Below are positions 53,678 to 61,419 of a stretch of 64,000 nucleotides of DNA, in pieces (positions within the stretch are counted from its first letter, which is position 1; each line of letters opens with the position of its first letter). Source of the DNA: Bacteroidota bacterium (GTDB taxonomy: Bacteria > Bacteroidota > Ignavibacteria > Palsa-1295); NCBI GenBank assembly GCA_021324735.1, contig JAJPIO010000005.1, forward strand, positions 62,001 through 126,000. The letters are read 5' to 3'. Position numbers and translations under genes: made by a program. The notes beneath the pieces were generated by a model. It worked only from the letters and a program-made list of their open reading frames with translations, had not been told where the DNA came from and made no database searches.

Positions 53678-54279
53678 TTGGAGGGAATAATTGGAATTAC
53701 TGGCCGAGGAGTATTCGTGTCGTGAATTTTGTCCGGCATTTGAGTATGTGGCATGCCTTGCCCACGTGGTACCGGTTTTTCCAGTGGTACTACGGTCATA
53801 CTGATCGTGCGCTGTACGTATTGATCGAGCGAATGTGAGCGGGCGTCCAACAACCGGTTCTCGATCTCCAAATAATGTTTACCGACAGGTGTTTTAAAAA
53901 ATGCAACGAGCGATTCTAATTCTTTTGCAGTGAATGCAGAGCGATAGGTATCGAATAAGATTTTCCTGTCCATCGTTGGGTCAAGCGCCTTCAGGAGGCT
54001 GTCATGGGCTGCAGTGGAATCGACACCTCGTGCTTTCAGCATTCGGCCCATACGCGAAAAGGTGATTTCCGCGCGTTCGGTAATTGTAGGAGTCGGCTTT
54101 AGAAGAGGATATAATGCTGCAAATGCCTTATTGAATTGAACACTGTCAGCGTACACTGGTTTAACAGTTTTAACAGCAACCGTACGTCCGGCCGGAAGGT
54201 GTTCGGTTGGTTTCTTTACTTGAGCGAATAAGTGCGTTGATAGAACAGAGCAGAGGCCAAGGCAAAGAAGAAATTTCAT
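53674..54279 (-). CDS. DUF2059-containing exported protein
   Basis: 201 residues. The ATG at 54279 starts a clean signal peptide (MKFLLCLGLCSVLS to LFAQ); the longer frame to 54348 runs into the neighbour's end. The segment YRSAFTAKELESLVAFF, then TPVGKHYLEIENRL, is the DUF2059 signature. These are periplasmic helical proteins of unknown role. The tail is Pro-rich. It overlaps the murI start by 4 bases. Confidence 0.8.
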   Translation of the reverse strand: MKFLLCLGLCSVLSTHLFAQVKKPTEHLPAGRTVAVKTVKPVYADSVQFNKAFAALYPLLKPTPTITERAEITFSRMGRMLKARGVDSTAAHDSLLKALDPTMDRKILFDTYRSAFTAKELESLVAFFKTPVGKHYLEIENRLLDARSHSLDQYVQRTISMTVVPLEKPVPRGQGMPHTQMPDKIHDTNTPRPVIPIIPSK

Positions 54280-54326
54280 GTATTTATAAGAGTTGTCTAC
54301 CCCCAACAAACAGAGTAAATCCGAAC

Positions 54327-55034
54327 TTAATTTTTGAGGCTGACCCACTCCCCATTATTAAAAACTTCGAAACTAGTCACTGGATGGATCTCCCATTGTG
54401 AGCCGCGCGATTTACCGACTTCGTCCGGATGCTCTTCGTCCCACATAAGCCATCCGCTAACACGGACCCGTGCATGCTCATCGCAGAGCCGTTCGATCGT
54501 ATGCAGGCGCCATTCGGGATGAATGACTTTCCAGCGTGGTGTTATCTCCACAATAAGCGATTGCGCTTTCTCGTCGTCCGGCCGGTCACCGATCCAAATA
54601 TGATAATCGCGGAGGGAATCGGAATAGCCATTGCAACTCTCCGGCCCTGATTCTTTAGCGCGGATGAGATAACCGGTCACCCGAAAACCTTGCCCTTCTT
54701 CTCCATCCACATAACGGCGAGCGGCCGGCGGCCAATATTCCCGTTTTTTTCGGCCCGCTTCCCCAAGGACCGTCGATGGAATTTGGATGATATCACGAAC
54801 GCTCGCTTCCGAAAAGCTGCCGGGTGTCGTGAATCGATTCTTTTCGCGATTGAGTAATGCATCTCCACCGGAGCCTTCCATGCCGATGCCATTCAGTATT
54901 TCCGGTGCAGCACCTAACTCACGGACCGGGGAATTGTTACCACCATGGTTCGCGTACCATACTATCGCGACGACAACCGCAATAAGGAGAAGCAAGACGA
55001 CCGCCCCTCGATTACTAACCTTAGATGACTTCAT
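54327..55034 (-). CDS. Single-span membrane protein with a conserved envelope-like domain
   Basis: 235 residues. One N-terminal helix (AVVLLLLIAVVVAIVWYA) then a soluble domain including RVTGYLIRAKESGPESCN, DYHIWIGD, WRLHTIERLCDEHARVRVSG and WEIHPVTSFEVFNNG. The last segment, RGSQWEIHPVT, recurs in many uncharacterised bacterial proteins with OB-fold-like character. No named function. First gene of the murI unit; its start overlaps that of the divergent gene at 55025 by 10 bases. Confidence 0.7.
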   Translation of the reverse strand: MKSSKVSNRGAVVLLLLIAVVVAIVWYANHGGNNSPVRELGAAPEILNGIGMEGSGGDALLNREKNRFTTPGSFSEASVRDIIQIPSTVLGEAGRKKREYWPPAARRYVDGEEGQGFRVTGYLIRAKESGPESCNGYSDSLRDYHIWIGDRPDDEKAQSLIVEITPRWKVIHPEWRLHTIERLCDEHARVRVSGWLMWDEEHPDEVGKSRGSQWEIHPVTSFEVFNNGEWVSLKN

Positions 55035-55264
55035 TGCAACATTATAATATACCGGACGTTCGTGACGGTCTTACCGAGCTCGAACGGACCATCCTCGTTA
55101 CGCTCTATGAAGCGCGGAAGGAATTTGGCGACAGAATGATTTCGACATTCCTGATCTATGGCCGTGTTGTTGAAAAACTCGATATTTCGTGGGAAGAATT
55201 TCAGCATGCCTTGCGGCGGGCGCAGAACATCAGCCAAAGCTCATTGTTCGAGGGCCTCTCGTAA
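55025..55264 (+). CDS. Small helical protein of unknown function
   Basis: 79 residues, charged and helical (GLTELERTILVTLYEARKE, WEEFQHALRRAQNI), with codon use like its neighbours. No family recognised. Its start overlaps that of the minus-strand gene ending at 55034, and its end overlaps the minus-strand DUF3109 gene by 24 bases. The overlaps leave some doubt that it is expressed. Confidence 0.5.
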   Translation: MTSLQHYNIPDVRDGLTELERTILVTLYEARKEFGDRMISTFLIYGRVVEKLDISWEEFQHALRRAQNISQSSLFEGLS

Positions 55265-55849
55265 GCGGTTTACTCGATCTTCACCCAACGCTCGAACGAG
55301 CGGTAGTTCGAGGAAATCCAGCACGGAGATCTTTTCTCGTTTGCCACGGGCACGCCCTCCTTTACATTCCGCTATTTCTTCATATACGATCTCGTATGTG
55401 TCCTTACCGGATGTGGGGTAAATGCGAATAGGAAAAAGGTGACAGCTTATCGGTTTCGGAAATCCCTCGATCTCCCCGGCACGGTGAGCTTTTTCTATGG
55501 CACAGAGCGCAACATTGCTATTATCGTCGTAGGTAACGAAGACGCAATCGCGGCCGCGAATGGCGGGAATAGTAAGCGCATGATCTCGGTCGCGTTCGTA
55601 CAATCCATGTTTCTCGATCGTTGCGATCGATTCTTCGCTCAAATATTTCTGGACGACCGGAAACACTCGTTCGAGTTCAGCGGTCTCGCTTTCCAAGATC
55701 GGTGCACCGGCAGCGGCTGGCATCGTACAACAAGCACCCTTACAAACTGTGAGGTCGCAGCCAAATTTTACCGACCCTAAATCGCGCGAGACCTGAAAGT
55801 GAGCGTTCTCACCATAGATCGGTAACGGAATGGATTTCGGGTCGGTCAT
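55241..55849 (-). CDS. DUF3109 family protein
   Basis: 202 residues from the ATG at 55849; a TTG at 55888 would extend it by 13 residues. The cysteine-rich signature FGCDLTVCKGACC is followed by GAPILESETAELE, then PISCHLFPIRIY and AECKGG, as in the DUF3109 family that is common in Bacteroidota. The cysteines probably bind a metal or cluster. The role is unknown. Confidence 0.85.
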   Translation of the reverse strand: MTDPKSIPLPIYGENAHFQVSRDLGSVKFGCDLTVCKGACCTMPAAAGAPILESETAELERVFPVVQKYLSEESIATIEKHGLYERDRDHALTIPAIRGRDCVFVTYDDNSNVALCAIEKAHRAGEIEGFPKPISCHLFPIRIYPTSGKDTYEIVYEEIAECKGGRARGKREKISVLDFLELPLVRALGEDRVNRLREALEQ

Positions 55850-55947
55850 TGCGCGGTGTGAAGCCTGCTTTGCAAGCCTCAGTTCCAATTAGCCCAAATT
55901 CACGGATGTTCATATTCCGAACTTTAGAAGCTCAGCCATTCCTCGCG

Positions 55948-55955
55948 TATTTTTG
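55948..55955 (+). promoter_or_regulatory. Possible -7 element
   Basis: TATTTTTG fits TAnnTTTG and lies 28 bases before the ATG at 55984. No TTG is found at the expected distance upstream, so this is tentative. Confidence 0.35.
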
Positions 55956-55983
55956 TAGTGGTTTTAACTAATCTCTACCTCCC

Positions 55984-56652
55984 ATGAAAAAGCATATCAT
56001 TCTGTTTTCCCTTTTTTCCTTTTCGCTAGCGCTGGGTTCATGCAGTAAGAAGCAAGAAACTGCCGCTACGGACTCAACCGCAAACGTAACCACGACCGCG
56101 GCTCCAGCTTCTACTACGCAGCCGGTTACCGCCGGCAAGTATAAACTGAAATCCGCTATCGTTACATCGACGATGGAAATGCCATCGCTCAAGCAGCATT
56201 CCACGGAAGTTCTCTACTTCGACAATTATGGTGCTCAGGAGGCGAAAGAAACAACGGGCGACATCATGGGTATCAAAATGCACACGCTTACTTTCAGTAA
56301 GGATGGATATACCTACCATATCGATCTCGAGAACAAGACCGGCACGCGTACCAAAGGCGGCGTTGTAAGTGCCGACATGGATTATTCGCATCTAACCCCA
56401 AAACTCGAAGCAGAATACAATATCAAAAAAGAAGGGACTGAAGAGGTTGCCGGTAAAACCTGTGATGTCTATTCGATGGATAGCAAAATGATGAAAGGAC
56501 GCGTCAGCTCATGGCAGGGCATTCCTATGCACATGGATGCAGCGGTGAGCGGTATGCAAATGAAATCGACCGTGACTTCAATTGAGGAGAATGCAGCGAT
56601 CCCTGCTGATAAATTTGAAGTGCCGGCTGGTATCACGGTTAAAGAGATGTAG
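55984..56652 (+). CDS. Lipoprotein, DUF4412-like
   Basis: 222 residues. The lipobox SLALGSC gives an acylated Cys near residue 20. A Thr/Ala-rich spacer precedes a domain with SAIVTSTMEMPSLKQ, VLYFDNYGAQEAKE, EVAGKTCDVYSMDS and IPADKFEVPAGITV. The layout (a molecule's phenotype read as 'before' and 'after' conversion, with a closing F.VP.G segment) resembles DUF4412-type envelope proteins, as does the gene at 60613. Followed by a strong terminator. Confidence 0.7.
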   Translation: MKKHIILFSLFSFSLALGSCSKKQETAATDSTANVTTTAAPASTTQPVTAGKYKLKSAIVTSTMEMPSLKQHSTEVLYFDNYGAQEAKETTGDIMGIKMHTLTFSKDGYTYHIDLENKTGTRTKGGVVSADMDYSHLTPKLEAEYNIKKEGTEEVAGKTCDVYSMDSKMMKGRVSSWQGIPMHMDAAVSGMQMKSTVTSIEENAAIPADKFEVPAGITVKEM

Positions 56653-56673
56653 CCTGATTGCTTTTTTTGCAAA

Positions 56674-56702
56674 AAAAGCCCGCTTCGGCGGGCTTTTGTT
56701 TT
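56674..56702. terminator. Intrinsic terminator between convergent genes
   Basis: AAAAGCCCGC and GCGGGCTTTT (56674-56697) enclose the stable loop TTCG, with T-runs on both sides. It serves the gene ending at 56652 and probably the convergent one ending at 56708. Confidence 0.93.
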
Positions 56703-56707
56703 TAACT

Positions 56708-58279
56708 TCAATTTCGGGATACTATCAATTTGGAGGTCAGTATCCTATCGTTCGTGGTCATTCTTATTATATAAGCGCCTGTTGGAATATTCTGTGGGAC
56801 GCCGATCCTGTATTCGCCTTCGCCATATTCACCGTCGAGCAGCGAAGCAATGCGCTTACCGACAAGGTCGAAAAGTTCGATGGATAAATGGGTATGATCG
56901 GGTAATTGGAATCGAATGCCTGGCTGCAGGGGAGTGCCCGTCACCATAAGCTCTGTGCGATCGGGAGGAATGGTGGCAACCGCTTGCCCACCCGTTGGAG
57001 TAATGCTGTCTTTAACGATCGCGGTCCACACACTTAGAACGGAATCGTCCATCCGCATCCAGATCGGATAAACATGTCCATTATAGGCTGCAATATGAAT
57101 ATAATCGCCAAAGAAAACTTTTGCGACCGGATTAAATGCGGATTCACTGATCTTCTGGTCTGTGAATGTAACTCCGCCATCCGTCGATCGGGCCATGTAA
57201 ATATCGGTGTATGGCGGATCGCTTTCGGAATAATTTCGGCGATCGTAAAAGACGACATACAGGCGGCCCGTGATCGGATCGATCGTCAGGCTGGGAAAGA
57301 AATGATGATTGAGCGTTGTATCGGTGTTGACTCGCTGCGCCGTGCTCCAGCTTGTTCCGTTGTCCGTTGAGTGGATGATATACACATCCGCAACGCTGCG
57401 GTGTTGGTCCGACCACATAACGTAGAGCCGGCCATAATATGGCGATTGTGGATTAAGATCGGAAAGAAGCACGGGCAATCCGTTTCCGCGGTAGATTCCG
57501 GGTATTGCGAAGTCCCAGCCGCCGGGTTGATCGGCAATGACTCTGCTTTTGCCAAACGACCTGCCGCCATCGGAGGATCGCGCTAAATAAATACGATCGC
57601 GCGCAGACCAGACACAATTGATCGTACCATCCGGACTGACCGCCGTTGTGGCGCCCTCATCGGTGTAGCTTCCATCTAAGCAATCGCCTGCCGTATCATC
57701 GACACGTACTCGCTCGGACCAGGAAATGCCGTGGTCCGTACTTTTTGAAAAATAAATACGAGAGCTGTCGGTTGGTGACGTGCTGCCGTAACTATCGAAT
57801 TCTGTCCATGTTGTATAGAGCGTATGGTTTGAAGTGGTGTTCGAGCGATCGAGCCCAAGCCATGCCTTGTCCTGCTCGGTCGGAGGATTAAGCCCGATCT
57901 CTTCGTCCTGATCGAACGTCCGGCCGGCATCCGTTGATCGTTGAACGACAATACGCCAGAGGAATTCAGGGTCCTGCCAATTTTGTCCGGAGAGGTGCTC
58001 GTAATAGAGCAACCCCGAGTCATCGAAGAGAAGGCATGGATCGCCCCACACAGCATATTGTGAGTTTATTTTCGAAGTAGTCCAGCTCAATCCGGCGTCG
58101 CTGGAGGTGAAAAGATAATCGATGTTCGCGCCGGCGGCAAGCTGGTTCGGATTCCGAGGGTTAATGGCGATCGATACTTCTTCCGGATCGTGGGCCGATG
58201 GATCGCTCAGGCGGACGTTCGTAGGCTGTCCGTTCACAACGGACGCTAAAAGTAGGAAAACGGCCACATAGCGGATCAT
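56708..58279 (-). CDS. BNR-repeat (sialidase-fold) secreted protein with T9SS domain
   Basis: 523 residues. A short signal peptide (MIRYVAVFLLLASVVNGQ) is followed by a six-bladed propeller with at least five Asp boxes: FTSSDAGLSWTTS, FSKSTDHGISWSE, ARSSDGGRSFGK, HSTDNGTSWSTA and ARSTDGGVTFTD. The last 75 residues form a T9SS type A sorting domain (LFDLVGKRIASLL, IPTGAYIIRMTTN, LTSKLIVSRN). The Arg triad of true sialidases is not evident, so binding or another glycosidase role is as likely. Its start lies 188 bases from the divergent metH half-gene. Confidence 0.85.
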   Translation of the reverse strand: MIRYVAVFLLLASVVNGQPTNVRLSDPSAHDPEEVSIAINPRNPNQLAAGANIDYLFTSSDAGLSWTTSKINSQYAVWGDPCLLFDDSGLLYYEHLSGQNWQDPEFLWRIVVQRSTDAGRTFDQDEEIGLNPPTEQDKAWLGLDRSNTTSNHTLYTTWTEFDSYGSTSPTDSSRIYFSKSTDHGISWSERVRVDDTAGDCLDGSYTDEGATTAVSPDGTINCVWSARDRIYLARSSDGGRSFGKSRVIADQPGGWDFAIPGIYRGNGLPVLLSDLNPQSPYYGRLYVMWSDQHRSVADVYIIHSTDNGTSWSTAQRVNTDTTLNHHFFPSLTIDPITGRLYVVFYDRRNYSESDPPYTDIYMARSTDGGVTFTDQKISESAFNPVAKVFFGDYIHIAAYNGHVYPIWMRMDDSVLSVWTAIVKDSITPTGGQAVATIPPDRTELMVTGTPLQPGIRFQLPDHTHLSIELFDLVGKRIASLLDGEYGEGEYRIGVPQNIPTGAYIIRMTTNDRILTSKLIVSRN

Positions 58280-58355
58280 CTGCTATTTCGAACTTTGCCA
58301 GCGAGCTTGCCGTTTCCGAACCCGTGGTGCTTTGACCGATAGCTTGCCGCCACGA

Positions 58356-58458
58356 GCATGATTTGCTGTTCATGCGATAAATAAGGTGCTAAAGCGTCGA
58401 CGCTTAAAAATGTAGAAGACCCGGAGCGTCGGCCCAGTTTAGGTCGCTCCGGGTTTTT
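58356..58458 (+). promoter_or_regulatory. Attenuator-like leader of the metH half-gene
   Basis: Three structures lie just before the ATG at 58468: a GCATGA/TCATGC hairpin, the 14-nt palindrome AAGCGTCGACGCTT (58392-58405), and an intrinsic terminator with arms ACCCGGAGCG (58419-58428) and CGCTCCGGGT (58445-58454) followed by TTTTT. GTCGACGCT in the palindrome (58396-58404) can instead pair with AGCGTCGGC (58425-58433) in the terminator's left arm, giving an alternative, anti-terminator fold. This is the layout of a riboswitch or attenuator; no known class is recognised. Confidence 0.6.
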
Positions 58459-58467
58459 AATTACTCC

Positions 58468-60381
58468 ATGCCTGAAGAAAGCAATCGAGAACTGGTCTGT
58501 ACGTACGACCCACTGAAGGAATTTCTGGCGCACTATGCCGACGCAAAGTCGACAAAGAGCGAATCGACGTCCTATGCCGGAATGACGGTCGAAGAGAAGC
58601 TGAAGCAGCGGATCATCGATGGAGATAAACTGGGGCTGGACGACGATCTTCGCGAAGCGCTCCAAACCTATTCTGCGCTACAGATCATCAATGATATTTT
58701 GCTCGGTGGGATGAAGGTCGTGGGCGACCTCTTTGGTGCTGGAGAAATGCAGCTTCCTTTCGTGCTGCAATCCGCCGAGACAATGAAGGCGGCCGTGAAA
58801 TTTCTCGAGCCGTACATGGAAAAGGTGGAAGGCGAGCAATCGAAGGGTGTCATGGTGCTTGCGACGGTCAAAGGCGACGTCCATGATATTGGCAAGAACC
58901 TTGTCGATATTATTCTCACGAATAATGGCTATCGTGTGGTGAACCTTGGCATCAAGGTCGCGCTCGAACCCATGCTGGAAGCGGTAACTCGCGAGCACGC
59001 GGACGCGCTCGGTATGTCCGGCCTGCTGGTAAAATCGACGGCCATCATGAAGGAAAATCTCGAAGTGATGGAGTCGCGCAATATTCGCATTCCAGTAGTG
59101 CTGGGTGGTGCTGCGCTTACACGAAAGTTTGTGGAGAAAGATCTTCGTGCTCTTTATAAAGGTACTCTCTCCTATGCGCAGGATGCGTTCGACGGCCTTC
59201 ATTTTATGGAGCAGTTGAAAGGTGGCGTTCGGGCGATTTCTTCTCCTACAGTAGTTACTCGGGAAGCAGCAGCGGAATTGGAATTCGAAGAAGAATTGGA
59301 CAATGCTACCGGTGCCGAATCGAAGATCGTAATGGCGAGCCGTGCTTTGCCGTGGTTGCAGCATCCGAAGAAGACGGTTTCCGCGTCGGAAAAAAGTGTG
59401 GAGCTCGAAGCGCTACAAGAAGAGATCGCTGATTTCCCCATCGCCGTCGAGCGTATTGAAACGGCCGAGGGAACGGAGAAACTGGTACGAACGAGCAAGA
59501 CACCACACGACAATCCGGTACCAACGCCTCCGTTCTGGGGATCGAGAGTTGTCGAGGATATTAAGATCGAGAAGGTCTGGGAATATCTGAATGAAGTAGC
59601 GCTCTTCCGCGGGCAGTGGCAAATGAAGCGTGGCAAACGATCGGTTGAAGTGTTCGAAAAGCAGATCGAGGAAGTCGCGCGACCAAAGTTGGCCGAGTTA
59701 AAGTTGCGTGCTAAGCGCGATCGTATGCTTTCGCCAAAAGTTGTCTACGGGTATTTCCCATGCTGGGCTGAAGGTGAGGACCTGGTGGTCCTTAAGCCAC
59801 GGTCCTTAGCTACATCGCAGATATATGACCGATGGGATCTATCTGTAAGTTCGTTAAACGATCTGGAAGAGTGGAAGCGATTTACGTTTCCACGTCAGCC
59901 AACGGCGCGACGTTTATGCCTTGCCGATTTTTATCTTCCGAAGGAAGAAGCGGAGCGCCGCAACACTACGGATGTGGTCGCCTTTACTGCTGTAACGGTT
60001 GGGCTGGAAGCGAGCCGGTATACTAAAAAGCTTTTTGAAGCAAACGAGTATTCCGATTACCTCTTTATGCATGGCCTTTCGGTCGAGACGGCAGAAGCAT
60101 TAGCCGAATACTGGCATAAGGTCGTTCGCACGGAGCTTGGTATTGCCGGTAACGATGCGAAGGACATGCAGCGATTATTTAGCCAGGGCTATCAGGGATC
60201 GCGATATTCGTTTGGCTATCCGGCATGTCCGAACCTGGAAGACCAGACAAAATTATTCGAGCTGATCCGTCCGGAGCGGATCGATATCACATTGACCGAA
60301 GAATATCATCTCGAACCGGAGCAATCCACGACGGCGATCGTTGCCCATCACCCCCAGGCGAAATACTTTTCGATAAAGTAA
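58468..60381 (+). CDS. metH: C-terminal half of cobalamin-dependent methionine synthase (cap, B12 and reactivation domains)
   Basis: 637 residues. The protein begins exactly at the cap domain (YDPLKEFLAHYADAK). A B12-binding domain follows, with GDVHDIGKN near residue 138 giving the cobalt-coordinating His, then GMSGLLVKSTAIMKENL and VLGGAALTRKFVE. The AdoMet-dependent reactivation domain begins near 345 and includes RYSFGYPACPNLEDQTKLF and LTEEYHLEPEQST. The homocysteine and methyltetrahydrofolate domains that make up the first half of E. coli MetH are missing, and no gene for them lies in the window. They are presumably encoded elsewhere. A terminator-like leader precedes the ATG. Confidence 0.92.
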   Translation: MPEESNRELVCTYDPLKEFLAHYADAKSTKSESTSYAGMTVEEKLKQRIIDGDKLGLDDDLREALQTYSALQIINDILLGGMKVVGDLFGAGEMQLPFVLQSAETMKAAVKFLEPYMEKVEGEQSKGVMVLATVKGDVHDIGKNLVDIILTNNGYRVVNLGIKVALEPMLEAVTREHADALGMSGLLVKSTAIMKENLEVMESRNIRIPVVLGGAALTRKFVEKDLRALYKGTLSYAQDAFDGLHFMEQLKGGVRAISSPTVVTREAAAELEFEEELDNATGAESKIVMASRALPWLQHPKKTVSASEKSVELEALQEEIADFPIAVERIETAEGTEKLVRTSKTPHDNPVPTPPFWGSRVVEDIKIEKVWEYLNEVALFRGQWQMKRGKRSVEVFEKQIEEVARPKLAELKLRAKRDRMLSPKVVYGYFPCWAEGEDLVVLKPRSLATSQIYDRWDLSVSSLNDLEEWKRFTFPRQPTARRLCLADFYLPKEEAERRNTTDVVAFTAVTVGLEASRYTKKLFEANEYSDYLFMHGLSVETAEALAEYWHKVVRTELGIAGNDAKDMQRLFSQGYQGSRYSFGYPACPNLEDQTKLFELIRPERIDITLTEEYHLEPEQSTTAIVAHHPQAKYFSIK

Positions 60382-60430
60382 TTCGTAACCATAGCAATTC
60401 GAAACTGTAGACTTGAAATGTAAAGGGCTA

Positions 60431-60502
60431 ATGCGCGTTTTTGCCGTAAACCTACATGCGCCTTTTCACGTGACCTACATGCGCCATTTCGCCGTGACCT
60501 AA
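60431..60502 (+). repeat. Three short tandem repeats of about 24 bp
   Basis: Units of 25, 23 and 24 bases start at 60431, 60456 and 60479. Each begins ATGCGC and ends ACCTAC or ACCTAA, with a variable T-rich centre. They lie in the 230-base gap between the metH half-gene and the DUF4412 gene. Too short and too variable to be a CRISPR array. Confidence 0.6.
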
Positions 60503-60612
60503 ATGTCACGGCTACGCGATACGATCACGGCACTCTTCCGTATTCCGCTCGGTTCGGGAGGCAACTTTCAGGGCCATTTCCGGCCACTTTCCAATTACGA
60601 ATAACCTCTTTT

Positions 60613-61317
60613 ATGAAGAAGATCATAGGAATTTTTGCCGTTTTGAGTTTTCTTGTCTTCGGATCCTTTACCAAAGTCCTTGCCCAATCTTTTGAAGGTA
60701 TAGTCTATTGGACCATGACAATGCCCCAACTAGATGAGGACAAGCATGATATGAAGATCAATATTAAAGGAGGGAAGTCCGAGACGGAAATGGACATGGG
60801 CGTCCAGGGTGGGGTTAAAGTGATCGCCGACCGAGATGCCCATAAGATGTGGATGGTCATGGAAGCCATGCATATGGGTTACACGATGGATATGCCGAGC
60901 GATACAGCCGCCGAAAAAATGATGAAGGAAAAGATGGGCAATATCGAAATGAAGCCCACCGGCCAAAAAGCGACGATCGCTGGCCACGCCGCGGAAGAAT
61001 ATTTGATGAAAACCAAGGAGGGGGACATCTCTATCTGGGCAAGTGGTGATTTCCCGAAACATATCGTTGAGAGTATGAGCCACAACATTAGCTCGCAGCC
61101 TGGCCAACGGGGTGATGACATGAAGAATGCGATGAAGCAGTTGAGTGCAAAAGGCCTCATGCCGGTAAAGATCGAAATGAAACAGGCCGGCGAAACAGCA
61201 ATGTCAATGGAGTTCGTGAAGTATGAAGAGAAGAAGATCGATGATTCGGTCTTCACGCCGCCATCCGACATCAAATTCCAACCGATGCCCCAGATGGGCG
61301 GACATGGAATGAATTAA
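60613..61317 (+). CDS. DUF4412-domain secreted protein
   Basis: 234 residues. Signal peptide MKKIIGIFAVLSFLVFG to VLAQ. The mature protein has SFEGIVYWTMTMP, then KGGKSETEMDMG, MVMEAMHMGYTMDM, ATIAGHAAEEYLMKTKEGD and FTPPSDIKFQPMP, the layout of DUF4412. It is unusually rich in Met and Lys. Members are exported and of unknown role; the Met-rich segments could bind metal, which is inference. Related in design to the lipoprotein at 55984. Confidence 0.8.
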   Translation: MKKIIGIFAVLSFLVFGSFTKVLAQSFEGIVYWTMTMPQLDEDKHDMKINIKGGKSETEMDMGVQGGVKVIADRDAHKMWMVMEAMHMGYTMDMPSDTAAEKMMKEKMGNIEMKPTGQKATIAGHAAEEYLMKTKEGDISIWASGDFPKHIVESMSHNISSQPGQRGDDMKNAMKQLSAKGLMPVKIEMKQAGETAMSMEFVKYEEKKIDDSVFTPPSDIKFQPMPQMGGHGMN

Positions 61318-61337
61318 GTCCAACAAGAACTTACGTT

Positions 61338-61378
61338 GAAGGGATGAGGGATAAAACTTCCGTCATCCCTTCTGTTAT
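61338..61378 (+). terminator. Probable terminator after the DUF4412 gene
   Basis: GAAGGGATGA (61338-61347) and TCATCCCTTC (61363-61372) form a perfect 10-bp stem. The following sequence TGTTATTTT is only moderately T-rich, so efficiency is uncertain. Confidence 0.6.
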
Positions 61379-61419
61379 TTTACAGAGGGATATCGCTCTC
61401 GGTTATTTGTAGTTAATGT

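Noticed and set aside
53255-53838. Two long plus-strand open frames across murI
   Set aside because: They lie antisense to a clear glutamate racemase, have arginine/histidine-rich unlikely composition and no ribosome binding site; shadows of the real gene.
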